Of a DNA stretch of 42,764 bases, positions 17,390 to 27,449 are shown piece by piece. The position numbers were made by a program, and so were the translations under genes. Each line of letters opens with the position of its first letter. Within the stretch, counting starts at the first letter, position 1. A model generated the notes under the pieces. The model did no database searches and was not told where the DNA came from. It saw nothing but the letters and a program-made list of their open reading frames with translations. This DNA comes from Cytobacillus citreus. GTDB taxonomy: Bacteria > Bacillota > Bacilli > Bacillales > Cytobacillaceae. Where the stretch lies: NCBI RefSeq assembly GCF_018343665.1, contig NZ_JAGYPM010000009.1, positions 72,462 through 115,225 of the forward strand, given 5' to 3'.

Positions 17390-17625
17390 TTTTTCCCCTC
17401 TTTTTAAATTATTAAATTTTTTTAAAAGAAATTGTTACTTCCTCTGATTAATTGTAAATCATTGTAGTATGGAAAAGAAGGAAAAATTATACAAACAAAA
17501 CAATACTGTATCTTGATTTGATAATAGATGCTTAAAAAATTTAATAAAGGTACACGGAAACAAAATTAAAAGTAATATTGGGTCATTCATAGACGCGTCA
17601 CCATATAACGATAATACACTTTATT

Positions 17626-17760
17626 AAGTCTCGGAATACGATCTCAAACTGGTGCACTGGAAATTCTTATCCTAGTGTTCCGGAATTATTTGAACTTGCT
17701 AAATTACTAGGAAAAAATGTAGATGAATTATATGAATGCTTGGAAGAGAATATGGAGTAG
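17626..17760 (+). pseudogene. C-terminal remnant of an XRE-family regulator
   Basis: The plus strand reads KSRNTISNWCTGNSYPSVPE, then LFELAKLLGKNVDELYECL, to a TAG at 17760. This is the second half of a Cro/C1-type helix-turn-helix (recognition helix, then the P-x-x-LF-LAKLL-V-x-x-L tail). No matching N-terminal half is visible upstream. The rest of 17390-17947 holds nothing else I can support. Confidence 0.6.
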
Positions 17761-17947
17761 GATTGTCTGTATAACTTTAGAAGTTTGGCGATTGCTCGAT
17801 AGTAATTTACACAACGTCCTCAAGGTTATGCTGTTCCAAGTGAAAGTAAAAAAAGCCAAGGAATGTATCGCCTCGACTCTTATATTCAAACATATTCTGT
17901 TTTACTGGCTATTCTTCGTTTTCAGTCAGTTCAAAGCCACCATCAAG

Positions 17948-20900
17948 TTAACTATATTTTTGCTTAATTTCAGCCATCCATTCTGGAAGTTTGGGAGTTA
18001 GTGTCATATTATGCCTTAACAAATTGCCAGCCGTTTGATTGATTGCCTTGCTAAAATTAACACTACTAATGAGCTCATTGATATAGGGAACAACATCAGG
18101 CTGTGAAGTAGAATATGAATTTACTGATCTTTCAAGTATCCCACTATCTAGCCCCCACTCCGAAGAGAAATCAATAATCGCATTCTGCAGCTTACTTGCT
18201 TTCCAAATTTCAAATGCCTCATCAAAGTTTAAACCGCTTGATAAGTTACCAGGCACAAGCTCCGCATCCACAAATTCCTTCAACAACTGTGCATGCTCGT
18301 ATTCCCCCATGTTACTCAACTCTTGAATTTGTTGATAAATGATACGGAGTGTTTCACTATCCACCGTTTGCATGCCGTTCGATGAGGTGACTTTTGAACC
18401 GATTAAACTAAGAATATGATACGCATCGATTACTTGCGTACCCGCTAACTTCGTTTTTCCAACAAGGGTATTAACTGCTGACGGCAGCGGAGGAGTGCCG
18501 GGCTGCCAAGTTAAGTTTTTATACGCACCGACATACTGCAACCACTTATGTTCATCAATACCAAAAGTACTATCATCCCACTTAAATTCATAGTATTGTT
18601 CGACTAAATTTAACTGCTCAGCAGCATCTTTAAAAGCAAGTATGAATGCTTCTTTTTTCTTCTCATCATGTTCAATTGTTTGCCAATCAGTAGGGTCAGG
18701 TAAAGCCGGAATCATTTCAGCAATTTTTATCGCGAACTTCTTTACGGCTGTTTCATAAGTATCAACAATTGCGATGCTACTCTTACCCCCGCTTCCATAC
18801 AGCTTCAAAGCTTGATTTACGATTTCTTCGGTAATTCGAGGATATTGAAAGTTAATAATCGTACCAAATTCTTTAGTTGAGCCAAAGACCCGATTTGTTC
18901 GTGAATAAGCTTGAATTAAACCTTGAAGTTCAAGTGAACGGTCAACATAAAGCGTATTGAGACGCTTAGAGTCATAACCAGTCAGTAATTGGTCTGCCAC
19001 AATCACGAGGTCTATATTCTTTGGATTTCGTCCGCTACCACCCCTAGTGGCACGTTCCACGACATCTTCAAAGTAAGCATCCTCGCCGTGTTTTTTATCA
19101 CCAGCAACAAACGAAATGCCCGTAAATGCGGCATAGTCCTTAAACATATCTCCGACAATTTTAGGGTCTAGTGGCGTAGGATCATTTTCATTACCAAAAC
19201 TGAATGTCATAGCCACATTCAATTTTTCTCCGCGTTCTTTCAGTTGTTTTTTAAATTCATCATAATAAGCCATGACACGATTTTTATAAGCAACTGTCAA
19301 AATCGCATTAAATTCCCTACCTTGTGATTGTGATTCCCAGTTATTCAGAATTTCTTCCACTACTCGTGGGATATGTGTTTCGTCTTGATATGTAAGCAAT
19401 TCTCTTTTTCTCGCTTGCCTTTCAACGTCAGCTTCTGACAATTCTTGAACTTGGCGTTCAATTTCTCTGTCAGTTAACTCTGGGTGTTCTTCTTTCATCT
19501 TCTCAGCAAGTTGCTCTCTTAAATCATCATAGCTTTTAAATTCTCCCGTGTTGATATAGTCAACGTGAAAACCTAATACGTTTTTATCTGCAATCGCTTC
19601 ATCAATCGTATATTGATGTAACTTAGGTCCAAATAATTTTTCGGTTGTGTTGATGACCTCACTTTTTTCATTGACCTTTCCCTTGATCTTATTTTCATCA
19701 AATAAAGGTGTTCCAGTATAGCCAAAGAAGAGCCCATTTTTCTTGAAATAGCGCTTAATGGTTCCCATCATTTGCCCCATTGTTGTACGGTGAGCTTCAT
19801 CGATGATAAAAACGATTTTCTTATCTGCTAAACTAACATCTTGTACTTCTTCCAGTTCCTTAACTAAGGAATTCAGTTTGAATGTCGTTGTTACCACAAT
19901 TCCGTTTTTAGCTGACTTGAGTATCTTTTTTAACTGGTAGGTGTGTTTCGTATCATCAACGGAAACAGACTCGTAAGCAGCGTATGCTTTGAAGTTTTCA
20001 CTGGTACGATTGTCTAGCTCACGTCTATCAACAAGGAAGACGACTTTATCGAACCCTGCTCTAGTCGATAAAAACAAAGCAGTCTTGAAACTCGTAATAG
20101 TTTTCCCCGAACCAGTAGTGTGCCAAACAAAACCGCCATGAGGTAATTTTTCATCATTGTCCCAACCGAATGCTGCCCCTTCAACCGCTTGTAAAGCGTG
20201 GACTTGATATGGACGCATTAACATATGTCGTCTATTTTCCTCATCACGAGCTTCATCAATAACTAAGTAATCTCCGACCATCTGATGTGCCATTGGAATC
20301 ATCAAAAATTGCCCAATTACTTTCTCCCAAGCATTTACAACATTGTTTTCTTTATCTGCCCAATGGAATACGAAACTAGGGTTAAAGTCTCCAGCTGTTT
20401 TTGGTGTAGCGAAATAGCGAGTGGCGATTTCAGAAGTGATCACCATCATTTGTGAAAAAGCCATGAAGTTGTTACTGTATTCGCCGTCACGATAGTAGCG
20501 CATAAATTGACCAAATGCTTCGTCTAGTGTTTTATCTGTGCGTTTTTGCTCAATATTGATTAAGGGCAAGCCGTTGATCAGTAAGACAATATCAAAACGG
20601 TTGTTGTTTGGTGTCTGTACCTCTCTAGCAATTCGATAACTTGAATCCCCACCACGCACTGCAGCTTTTTTGAAAATCGTCAACGTGATTTGTTTTCTTG
20701 TGATTGTGGGATGGTCATCACGGTAAATGCCGTCAATCTTGCCTTTTGATTCTTCAATCGCTAAAATCTTTGCTGCCTCGTAACTGTTGCTAATTTGATT
20801 GACTTTTGCCATCACTTGACTGAACTCATTATCCGTCAATTCCACGCCTTCAAGCTGGTCAGCATTGATTCGGTTGAGTTCTCTACGCCAATGCTTAACC

Positions 20901-21031
20901 AAGTCAGCAACGGTTACCTTTTGAATATTACCGTTTAGAAAGTCGGGCGCTTCCCATTTATATTTTTGTAGTTCTTTAGCAAAATTCTCTTGAAAAGTTT
21001 TCTCTGCCGCACTTTTTGGTGCATTGCTCAT
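17948..21031 (-). CDS. hsdR: Type I restriction endonuclease subunit R
   Basis: 1027 residues. The N-terminal HSDR_N nuclease domain has FDIVLLINGLPLINIEQKR near 150-170 (D ... EQK). The superfamily 2 motor follows with Walker A TTGSGKT near 305, DEAH box FIIDEAHRTT near 410, FGYTGTP near 440, and QAYSRTNRVFG for motif VI. The C-terminal helical part binds the methylase core. HsdR is the ATP-dependent DNA translocase and nuclease of a type I system. The length is typical. It is the last gene of the operon, 15 bases after hsdS, and appears intact. Confidence 0.95.
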   Translation of the reverse strand: MSNAPKSAAEKTFQENFAKELQKYKWEAPDFLNGNIQKVTVADLVKHWRRELNRINADQLEGVELTDNEFSQVMAKVNQISNSYEAAKILAIEESKGKIDGIYRDDHPTITRKQITLTIFKKAAVRGGDSSYRIAREVQTPNNNRFDIVLLINGLPLINIEQKRTDKTLDEAFGQFMRYYRDGEYSNNFMAFSQMMVITSEIATRYFATPKTAGDFNPSFVFHWADKENNVVNAWEKVIGQFLMIPMAHQMVGDYLVIDEARDEENRRHMLMRPYQVHALQAVEGAAFGWDNDEKLPHGGFVWHTTGSGKTITSFKTALFLSTRAGFDKVVFLVDRRELDNRTSENFKAYAAYESVSVDDTKHTYQLKKILKSAKNGIVVTTTFKLNSLVKELEEVQDVSLADKKIVFIIDEAHRTTMGQMMGTIKRYFKKNGLFFGYTGTPLFDENKIKGKVNEKSEVINTTEKLFGPKLHQYTIDEAIADKNVLGFHVDYINTGEFKSYDDLREQLAEKMKEEHPELTDREIERQVQELSEADVERQARKRELLTYQDETHIPRVVEEILNNWESQSQGREFNAILTVAYKNRVMAYYDEFKKQLKERGEKLNVAMTFSFGNENDPTPLDPKIVGDMFKDYAAFTGISFVAGDKKHGEDAYFEDVVERATRGGSGRNPKNIDLVIVADQLLTGYDSKRLNTLYVDRSLELQGLIQAYSRTNRVFGSTKEFGTIINFQYPRITEEIVNQALKLYGSGGKSSIAIVDTYETAVKKFAIKIAEMIPALPDPTDWQTIEHDEKKKEAFILAFKDAAEQLNLVEQYYEFKWDDSTFGIDEHKWLQYVGAYKNLTWQPGTPPLPSAVNTLVGKTKLAGTQVIDAYHILSLIGSKVTSSNGMQTVDSETLRIIYQQIQELSNMGEYEHAQLLKEFVDAELVPGNLSSGLNFDEAFEIWKASKLQNAIIDFSSEWGLDSGILERSVNSYSTSQPDVVPYINELISSVNFSKAINQTAGNLLRHNMTLTPKLPEWMAEIKQKYS

Positions 21032-21046
21032 GACTGACGCTCCCCT

Positions 21047-22297
21047 CTAAACAAACATCTCATTTAGGTATGCTTTTTTAATATTTTGGAGTTTTTCTAA
21101 CTTACGCTGATGAAAAGTGATGAGGTGGTCTAGTTGTGCAAAAAAGTCACCAATTTTCTTCTGTTCTTCTTCACTTGGTAACATAATCTCTTGATTTTTT
21201 ACTAAATCAGAATTCAAGTTGACTTGACTACCAGGCTGTCCATATTTTTGCCATTTCGGGCGGAACATCTCCAACCATTGGAACATGAATTCACGGTCGA
21301 ATTTTGGATTTTGAAAGATTAAGAATCCATCGTGTACGCCAGTTTTAACATAGTTCACAACAGGTTTTCCCACTGTTGCAGCGATACTCAACAATAAATG
21401 TGGTTCAGTTAATACACGAGTTTTTTCTTGCCCAGCTTTTGATATACGTTGTTCAAGATAATGAATACGTCCGCCTTGCTCAGTTACATCTGCAATTCGT
21501 AACCATCCAATATCAGATTCATCATCAAACCATTTCGGATCTTGAATAGGTCGAGGGCTTGCACCTCGTACTATATCAGCTAATTCCCCAACTTTCCGTT
21601 GTTCCCAAGCTTGAGTAAATCCTGCAAATCTCCGTTTTGGTTCACGTTCACCTTCAGTGGGAAACATTTCAGAAAGGTATGCAGACTTTAACGCTTTCGT
21701 CTTTTCTAACTTGCGCTGATGAAGAGTAATCAACTTATCAAACTGGCTAACGAACTTAGAAATTACCTTCTGTTCATCTAAAGTTGGTATTGAAATAGTT
21801 AAATTCCTCAGGGTACCAGCATTAACATTCTTTTGCGCTCCCCCTGCTTCCATTCCCGTTATTTGTTTCATACCTACATCAGAATTAATAAATATTGATA
21901 CAAATTCAGGTAGAGCTTTGTTTTTTTTCAGTCTCGTAATTAATGTTGTGAAGGTTTGGGCACAATTTAAATGCATTGGTACAACAGCACTTAGTCCGGG
22001 ATATCCGGTTCTTACTGTTAAAACATCCCCTGTTTTTACTCTTTTTGTAGAATTAGCTTGATCGAAATCTTTTGAAATAAATTCTAATTCACTATCATCA
22101 ATTCTATTTTGTTTTATATTTTGATTTTTGATGAAAGGAACTCCTTTATTTCTATCGGTAAAGTGTTCACTTGAAGACGTAGCTATGCCAACAGAAACCT
22201 TTTCGGCAACTTCACCTAACTTACGCTGTTCCCAAGCTTGAGTGTTTTGAAACTCCTTAAATCGCCTTTTTGGCACTGAATTTGTTTGTTGCGTCAT
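21047..22297 (-). CDS. hsdS: Type I restriction specificity subunit S
   Basis: 416 residues with two target-recognition domains, each preceded by the same block (KRRF-xF ... AWEQRKLGEVAEKV near residue 22; AWEQRKVGELADIV near 230) and each followed by a conserved helix (FVSQFDKLITLHQRKLEKTK near 190; FFAQLDHLITFHQRKLEKL near 390). HsdS reads the bipartite DNA target; each domain reads one half. The near-identical repeats at both ends of the domains are the usual substrate for domain swapping. The start ATG overlaps the hsdM stop (TAATG). Confidence 0.95.
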   Translation of the reverse strand: MTQQTNSVPKRRFKEFQNTQAWEQRKLGEVAEKVSVGIATSSSEHFTDRNKGVPFIKNQNIKQNRIDDSELEFISKDFDQANSTKRVKTGDVLTVRTGYPGLSAVVPMHLNCAQTFTTLITRLKKNKALPEFVSIFINSDVGMKQITGMEAGGAQKNVNAGTLRNLTISIPTLDEQKVISKFVSQFDKLITLHQRKLEKTKALKSAYLSEMFPTEGEREPKRRFAGFTQAWEQRKVGELADIVRGASPRPIQDPKWFDDESDIGWLRIADVTEQGGRIHYLEQRISKAGQEKTRVLTEPHLLLSIAATVGKPVVNYVKTGVHDGFLIFQNPKFDREFMFQWLEMFRPKWQKYGQPGSQVNLNSDLVKNQEIMLPSEEEQKKIGDFFAQLDHLITFHQRKLEKLQNIKKAYLNEMFV

Positions 22298-24858
22298 TAT
22301 CTCACCACCAATTCACTCATCAATGCTTTAAACGCTGATTCTAAGCCACTACTCTCTTCATCAATCGCTGACAAAGTATCTGCATAACGATTGTGCAACA
22401 TTTGCAGCGTACTTAGCTCTGTTTTTAACGGAAGTTCTATCAAATAAACCATAGCGTCCACCGTACTACCGAACCATTTTTCATACATCAAGTTGTCGAT
22501 TTCTTCATTTGTCAAAGTTAAGATACGTTCTTGCACAGCCTCTTTGAGCGCTTTTTCATCAGCTTTCACGGCTTTGCTAAGCGCTGATTTATCTGCAAAT
22601 AACTTTTCAACTTTCTTCAGTAGGTTATATTCAACTGTTCCCTTGCTCACCTTCTTCAACTCTGCTTTGACTGATTTATTTTCAAAAGCTTCTCCAGCTT
22701 CATTCAACATTTCACCTAAAGCATTGGCTTCATCGCTGTCTTCAACTTTCGCAGACTCAACCAAGTCTGACAGCTCATTTTCAATTTCTTGAATGCGAAT
22801 ATTCTTTGATTCGATTTCTTCTAGCTCATCACTATATAAAAGTTTCGCAATCAACTCATTCGGTACGATACTGCCAACCCAGCCGTCTTGCTCTTCACGT
22901 TTTTTATCGCCGGTTCCTTTCGTTACCATATTGGGTTCACGAGTGCGTCCTGCCGTATAGAAATCACTCAATGCGATGATTTCCGTATCATGTGTCAGTG
23001 CATTCTTCCAAATTTCAGCCACAATCTGATACCCATCATAAACATCAATATAATTGAAATCCGCCAAAATCGTCTTGATTTCAACAAGCATTTCATCCAT
23101 CAGCTGAGTAAAACTACTGCTACTGTCTACATTTCGTAAAATGCCCCAGTATTTATCAATATAGGCTTTTGCTTTGCTTTCGATTTCTTTTGATTTTTCA
23201 ACAATGCGAGAGTCACTTAATATAGCATCTGAAATTTCCTCAACTGGCTTCAAAAGTTCGACATAACCATCACGAATTTCTTTCAAAGATTTTCCTAAAA
23301 CATCTGACACTGTAGACTGTAAAATCTTCAAATCATCAATATTCTTTTGAGGAATCCCACCTTGTAAGTGAGCATCTACATCGTGAGGAATCTCTTTATC
23401 TATCGCTTCAATATAGCGAGGAATATTCATGTTGTATTGATTTTCGAGAATATCTTCACGTTTCACCAGACAGCTATAACCATTTACTTCCCTACGTTCA
23501 ACATACGTATCAACAATTTTTGCGATGTCCTTTTCTTGTAGGACATTTTGTTTCCCTACTTTGATAAAGTCATGGGAAGCATCAATGATCAGTACAGGTT
23601 CATTGATATTACGATTCTTCTTCAAAATCATCACGGCTACTGGAATTCCCGTATTAGTAAATAAGTTATTTGGTAAGCCAATGATTGTATCAATATAGTT
23701 TTTCTCAAGCAAACGTTCACGAATCTCACCTTCAGCTGAACCACGGAATAGCACACCGTGGGGTAACACAATCGCCATTGTTCCATTTTGGCCTAAGTGG
23801 AATAGCCCATGTAGAAGAAAAGCAAAATCTCCTTTAGAGTCTGGTGGCAATACGCCAGCAACTTCAAAACGAGGGTCACTGACTTTTAATCCTGCTTTGT
23901 TCCAATTTTTCGCGGAATAAGGTGGGTTCATAACGACCGCATCAAACTGCACGCCTTCATTTGGACGCTCTGGATCCTCTGGCCAGTCTTGTGAAAGTGT
24001 ATCGCCGTTTTTAATGGTCATCTTTTCCGGACGAACACCATGAAGCAATAAATTCATACGAGTTAAGTTATAGGTTGCTGTATTCTTTTCTTGACCGTAA
24101 TAGCTTAAATTCTTTTGAACATCTTCATCTAAATGCTTCTTAACCGTTAAAAGTAGCGAACCAGAACCGACAGTCGGGTCATAGATTGACTTGACGTCTG
24201 ATGTTTTCGCTACGATTTGTGCCATGACTTCACTGACTTGTCGTGGCGTGTAGAATTCACCAGCCTTCTTCCCCGACTCCATTGCAAACTGCCCGATAAG
24301 ATACTCATATGCATCTCCCAGAACATCGCCTTTTTGCAAAGCCACCATGTTCAAGTCTGCAAATAGTAAAATCAAGGCCTTAATATTTTTACTACGTTCG
24401 TTTAAGTTACTGCCTAAAGCAGTATCCGTTAAATCAAGTGTAGAACTTGAGAACAATCCTTTAAAGTCATTCGAATCACCAGACACGGCAATCGTACGCT
24501 CAAAGTTATTCAAGCTATCTGTTACTTTTTGAACTTCAAAATCTCCTAAATTGATGTCTTTTAACCATGTCTGATAGAGATACTCAGGCGATACATAATA
24601 ACCGAGTACATTTTGAATCATTTTATCTAGTTGTTCACCGTATTCTGCTTTTGCCTTTGTATACTCTTCCACTAATTCGGATTCAGCCATTTGCCCTAAA
24701 CCGCTGGTCACTTTGAATGTTTCTAAAGTCTTATCGCTCAAAAACTTGTAGAACATCAATCCAAGCATATAATCTTTATAACGGCTGGCATCCATTGAAC
24801 CACGTAGTTCACTTGCCCCGTCCCATAATCTGCGTTTAATTTCTTCTGATGTAATCAC
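22297..24858 (-). CDS. hsdM: Type I DNA methyltransferase subunit M, long form
   Basis: 853 residues. The N-terminal helical HsdM_N domain is followed by an N6-adenine methylase core: EFYTPRQVSEVMAQI, the SAM-binding YDPTVGSGSLL near 225, and the catalytic VVMNPPYSAKNW near 310. The last 330 residues, including a coiled, glutamate/lysine-rich segment, go well beyond the roughly 520 residues of classical HsdM. Such long forms occur in Firmicutes. HsdM methylates the target with HsdS and forms the restriction complex with HsdR. The start is GTG 24858 with GGGGG nine bases upstream. It is the first gene of the hsdMSR operon. Confidence 0.93.
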   Translation of the reverse strand: MITSEEIKRRLWDGASELRGSMDASRYKDYMLGLMFYKFLSDKTLETFKVTSGLGQMAESELVEEYTKAKAEYGEQLDKMIQNVLGYYVSPEYLYQTWLKDINLGDFEVQKVTDSLNNFERTIAVSGDSNDFKGLFSSSTLDLTDTALGSNLNERSKNIKALILLFADLNMVALQKGDVLGDAYEYLIGQFAMESGKKAGEFYTPRQVSEVMAQIVAKTSDVKSIYDPTVGSGSLLLTVKKHLDEDVQKNLSYYGQEKNTATYNLTRMNLLLHGVRPEKMTIKNGDTLSQDWPEDPERPNEGVQFDAVVMNPPYSAKNWNKAGLKVSDPRFEVAGVLPPDSKGDFAFLLHGLFHLGQNGTMAIVLPHGVLFRGSAEGEIRERLLEKNYIDTIIGLPNNLFTNTGIPVAVMILKKNRNINEPVLIIDASHDFIKVGKQNVLQEKDIAKIVDTYVERREVNGYSCLVKREDILENQYNMNIPRYIEAIDKEIPHDVDAHLQGGIPQKNIDDLKILQSTVSDVLGKSLKEIRDGYVELLKPVEEISDAILSDSRIVEKSKEIESKAKAYIDKYWGILRNVDSSSSFTQLMDEMLVEIKTILADFNYIDVYDGYQIVAEIWKNALTHDTEIIALSDFYTAGRTREPNMVTKGTGDKKREEQDGWVGSIVPNELIAKLLYSDELEEIESKNIRIQEIENELSDLVESAKVEDSDEANALGEMLNEAGEAFENKSVKAELKKVSKGTVEYNLLKKVEKLFADKSALSKAVKADEKALKEAVQERILTLTNEEIDNLMYEKWFGSTVDAMVYLIELPLKTELSTLQMLHNRYADTLSAIDEESSGLESAFKALMSELVVR

Positions 24859-24916
24859 TTCGTATCCCCCATTGATTTTTTACTTTTTCAGCCTAATAAT
24901 ATCGCCAATATCAACA

Positions 24917-25000
24917 TTAAGCACCAAACATAATCATTAAACTAAGCTCAAACATTAACATTTTCTCATTATCATTATACCAGTCTATTAATAAATCCGA
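24917..25000 (-). pseudogene. Possible scrap of a holin-like type I toxin
   Basis: Upstream of hsdM the minus strand reads MLMFELSLMIMFG. After a one-base frame change it reads LMLILAILLG and stops. This short hydrophobic pattern resembles Bacillus holin-like toxins of type I toxin-antitoxin loci. No terminator-overlapping antisense RNA is visible here, so the call is weak. The remaining 24859-25197 interval shows nothing else. Confidence 0.2.
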
Positions 25001-25197
25001 TGAAAGAGTTAATATAGAAAATGAACGGCTTTCTCTTTCTACTTTAACTATTCGATACTGCTGATGAGAGCATATGAAGAAATGTTTCCTGCTATTATAT
25101 TTATTGTAATTAAGATAATAAGTTTTCACAACGCACCACTATTGTTAAAGCGGTAGATGTGATCAGAAAAACCGCCTTACCACAACTCGGTTATTTA

Positions 25198-26277
25198 CTA
25201 GGTGTTATCAATGGTCTCTTGTATGACATCAAGTCGATTGAGTTCCGTATTAATAAGGACAACTTTGTTCTTAATTAATTCTATTAGACCAAAAAGTTCA
25301 CGAATATCATCCACAGCGGCTTCTGCAAGTTCTGATTGTCGCTCTGAGGCTTGCTGTGATGCTAATTGACAAGCTTCATCCAGATCTTCATAAAGTGCTA
25401 ATTCGTTTGAAAGCAAATCGCTTGCAAAATTCTGAGCATTAAAAGAGGAAAACTCCCAGATTGGAGTTCCGTGATCACAAAGGTCACTAGCCCGCTGTAA
25501 AATACTCATATCCGATAAATTAAATATTTGATTAAGACCATGAATTTCACGTAAATTATTAATTTCTTCCTCCAATTCAATAATCACATCATACAGAATA
25601 GAAACATCTCGATTTGACAAATATGAGTCCCAGAAGTTAAATACCTCTGTATCTTCGATAGGGTGACCTACATATGTATATACCCCCTCCTTCATATTGT
25701 CAGCAGCCATCTTCATTTCGGATAAGAGCATTGAAAAAGTAAGCTGTTTTTCATTAAGAACATCACCGAAGTATTGGATTCCTTCGCCCTCAATAATTGG
25801 AACCAGATTGTCGATAACGAGTTGTACCATTTCTGGATCTTTGATCAAAATACCTGTTTCTCTACTGTTTTGACTTTCTTCAGAGAAATTTGCAGACCCT
25901 ACATACGCAATATTGTTAGTTAAGATAATCTTCGTATGGTTTTCAAAGTGAAAAAATGCTGAAAATCCATCCATTGATTCAGGATTCAGTTTTTCAGTAT
26001 ATCTTTCTATACTTGCTTGTGCCTTTTGGCGTGGTACAGATGAATAATACCTATCAAAACGGCTAGGTATATTAGTAACTAATCTTACTTCTGCATGCTC
26101 AGATGCCTCCTTGAGCATCTGCAGGAGTCGTTCTCGTCTTTCCGAAATGTTATATGTTGTAACAAAAATGAAATCAGCTTCAGAAAAATCGTTAAGCACA
26201 TCCTGATAGTTCAATTCATCTTTAGATGATACTAGCTCAATCTTTCCTGGTACAAGTGGAATTCTTTGAATACTCAT
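25198..26277 (-). CDS. Phospholipase-D-like nuclease protein (single HKD motif)
   Basis: 359 residues. Residues 1-160 resemble a PLD-superfamily domain with one HKD-type motif near residue 113: HTKIIL, then NNIAYVGSANFSEES and RETGIL (H-x-K-x(n)-GSxNF ... E). Single-motif PLD proteins usually dimerise to form one active site, as in BfiI and Nuc nucleases. The C-terminal 200 residues are helical and acidic with no known motif. It sits 340 bp upstream of hsdM on the same strand and may be an independent nuclease effector or an accessory of the type I system. Substrate not predictable. The ATG is preceded by AAAGGGGGA. Confidence 0.7.
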   Translation of the reverse strand: MSIQRIPLVPGKIELVSSKDELNYQDVLNDFSEADFIFVTTYNISERRERLLQMLKEASEHAEVRLVTNIPSRFDRYYSSVPRQKAQASIERYTEKLNPESMDGFSAFFHFENHTKIILTNNIAYVGSANFSEESQNSRETGILIKDPEMVQLVIDNLVPIIEGEGIQYFGDVLNEKQLTFSMLLSEMKMAADNMKEGVYTYVGHPIEDTEVFNFWDSYLSNRDVSILYDVIIELEEEINNLREIHGLNQIFNLSDMSILQRASDLCDHGTPIWEFSSFNAQNFASDLLSNELALYEDLDEACQLASQQASERQSELAEAAVDDIRELFGLIELIKNKVVLINTELNRLDVIQETIDNT

Positions 26278-26798
26278 GGCTGTATTCCCCCTTTACATTT
26301 TTATTATAATTTGACCTTAACCACAATTGGGTGAATTTGTCAATATAGAAATAAATCAGAAATTAAGGAATAGCATCTCTATGTCGCCGCTTTAAATAAT
26401 CTAAGAAATTGGGATTTAGGGTGATTCCATTTTCACATAAAAATACCCAGTATGATTGCTGGTCACTTCTCCTGGTAACACGTTCCACAAAATAGCTCTA
26501 TTTGGTAGTGTTCAGTAAAGAAAATACGAGGAAAGGACAAAAAAATCAACGCAAATCAAAAGTAACCTTTATTGTATTGCACAGCTTTCGCGGCTATTTT
26601 TGCTTTAAAAATCCCTAGGGCCCGTTAGTTCAATAAGAAGAACTGCAACAATAATGGCAACTGAAACCTTAACTCTTGCTTCAGAAAAACAACGTTAGGA
26701 ACGGTATTACAACCATTGTTTTGGTTGTAGCTGCTGTTAGAATTGTGATTGAAACCATCGACTTTTAAATCTTGAAGATCTGTATACTTCAAAATAAA

Positions 26799-26821
26799 AA
26801 AATCGACCTAAATGGCCGACT
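26799..26821 (-). terminator. Terminator after the serine recombinase gene
   Basis: On the minus strand TCGGCC-ATTTA-GGTCGA (one G-T pair) is followed by seven T, just after the recombinase stop. The remaining 26278-26790 stretch contains asparagine-rich scraps on the minus strand near 26640-26770 but no intact gene. Confidence 0.6.
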
Positions 26822-26843
26822 GATATTACTCTACACTTCCATT

Positions 26844-27407
26844 TCAATGATTAAGCTGCTCCTGACGTTTCTTAGCCCTTATTAACGTGCTTTTACTTAT
26901 ACCGGTCATATTTTCTACCTGATTATAAGAATTGGTTTCAAGTAACTTCAGTGCATGCTCTATTTGTGACTTTTTAAATTTTTTCGGTCTGCCCTCTCTA
27001 AAATCCTCACGTTGCCTTGCTAACGCTTTCCCTTCCTGAGTTCGCTCAACTATCATATCTCGTTCGAACTCTGCGAAGCCGCTCATAATTGTTAATATCA
27101 GTCTCCCTGTGGGCGTGTCTTCGACTAGCCCCATATTAAGAACGTGTACCTTTACGCCCCTTTCGAATAGCGCTTTTACTGTATTGATCGCGTCTACTGT
27201 AGAACGTGCGAAGCGATCTAGCTTTGTTACGGTCAATGTGTCGCCTGCTTCCAGCTTCGCCAGTACCTCCTTAAATTTTGGTCGATCTGCTTTCGTCCCT
27301 GTGAACTTCTCCGAATAGATAACTTCGCAACCTTCATTCTTTAATGCCTGAAGCTGCGCTTCTAGATCTTGCTGTATCGTGCTTACTCTTGCATATCCAT
27401 ATTTCAT
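26844..27407 (-). CDS. Serine recombinase (resolvase/invertase family)
   Basis: 187 residues. The N-terminal catalytic domain begins [18 protein letters not shown], with nucleophile S9 and R7. It continues with [13 protein letters not shown] near 60-75, where the conserved active-site arginine lies, and [20 protein letters not shown] with the E helix. A short C-terminal helix-turn-helix reads [20 protein letters not shown]. The length is that of small Tn3-type resolvases and Pin-type invertases. It catalyses site-specific strand exchange at a res or inversion site, probably in the AT-rich segment upstream. It may be a transposon relic: no matching Tn3 transposase is in the window. Confidence 0.93.
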   Translation of the reverse strand: MKYGYARVSTIQQDLEAQLQALKNEGCEVIYSEKFTGTKADRPKFKEVLAKLEAGDTLTVTKLDRFARSTVDAINTVKALFERGVKVHVLNMGLVEDTPTGRLILTIMSGFAEFERDMIVERTQEGKALARQREDFREGRPKKFKKSQIEHALKLLETNSYNQVENMTGISKSTLIRAKKRQEQLNH

Positions 27408-27449
27408 AGTGATTTCCCCCCTTTTACGTATATATTTTTGACACTAAGT

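Noticed and set aside
17723..18001. A 92-codon plus-strand frame overlapping the end of hsdR.
   Set aside because: Its start lies inside the XRE scrap in another frame and its end is antisense to hsdR; no ribosome site and no protein-like pattern.
26520..26770. Asparagine-rich minus-strand text (NHNSNSSYNQNNGCN) and a following hydrophobic segment that could be a spore-coat type gene.
   Set aside because: No start, several frame changes, and low-complexity sequence can look like this by chance; not supportable as a gene.
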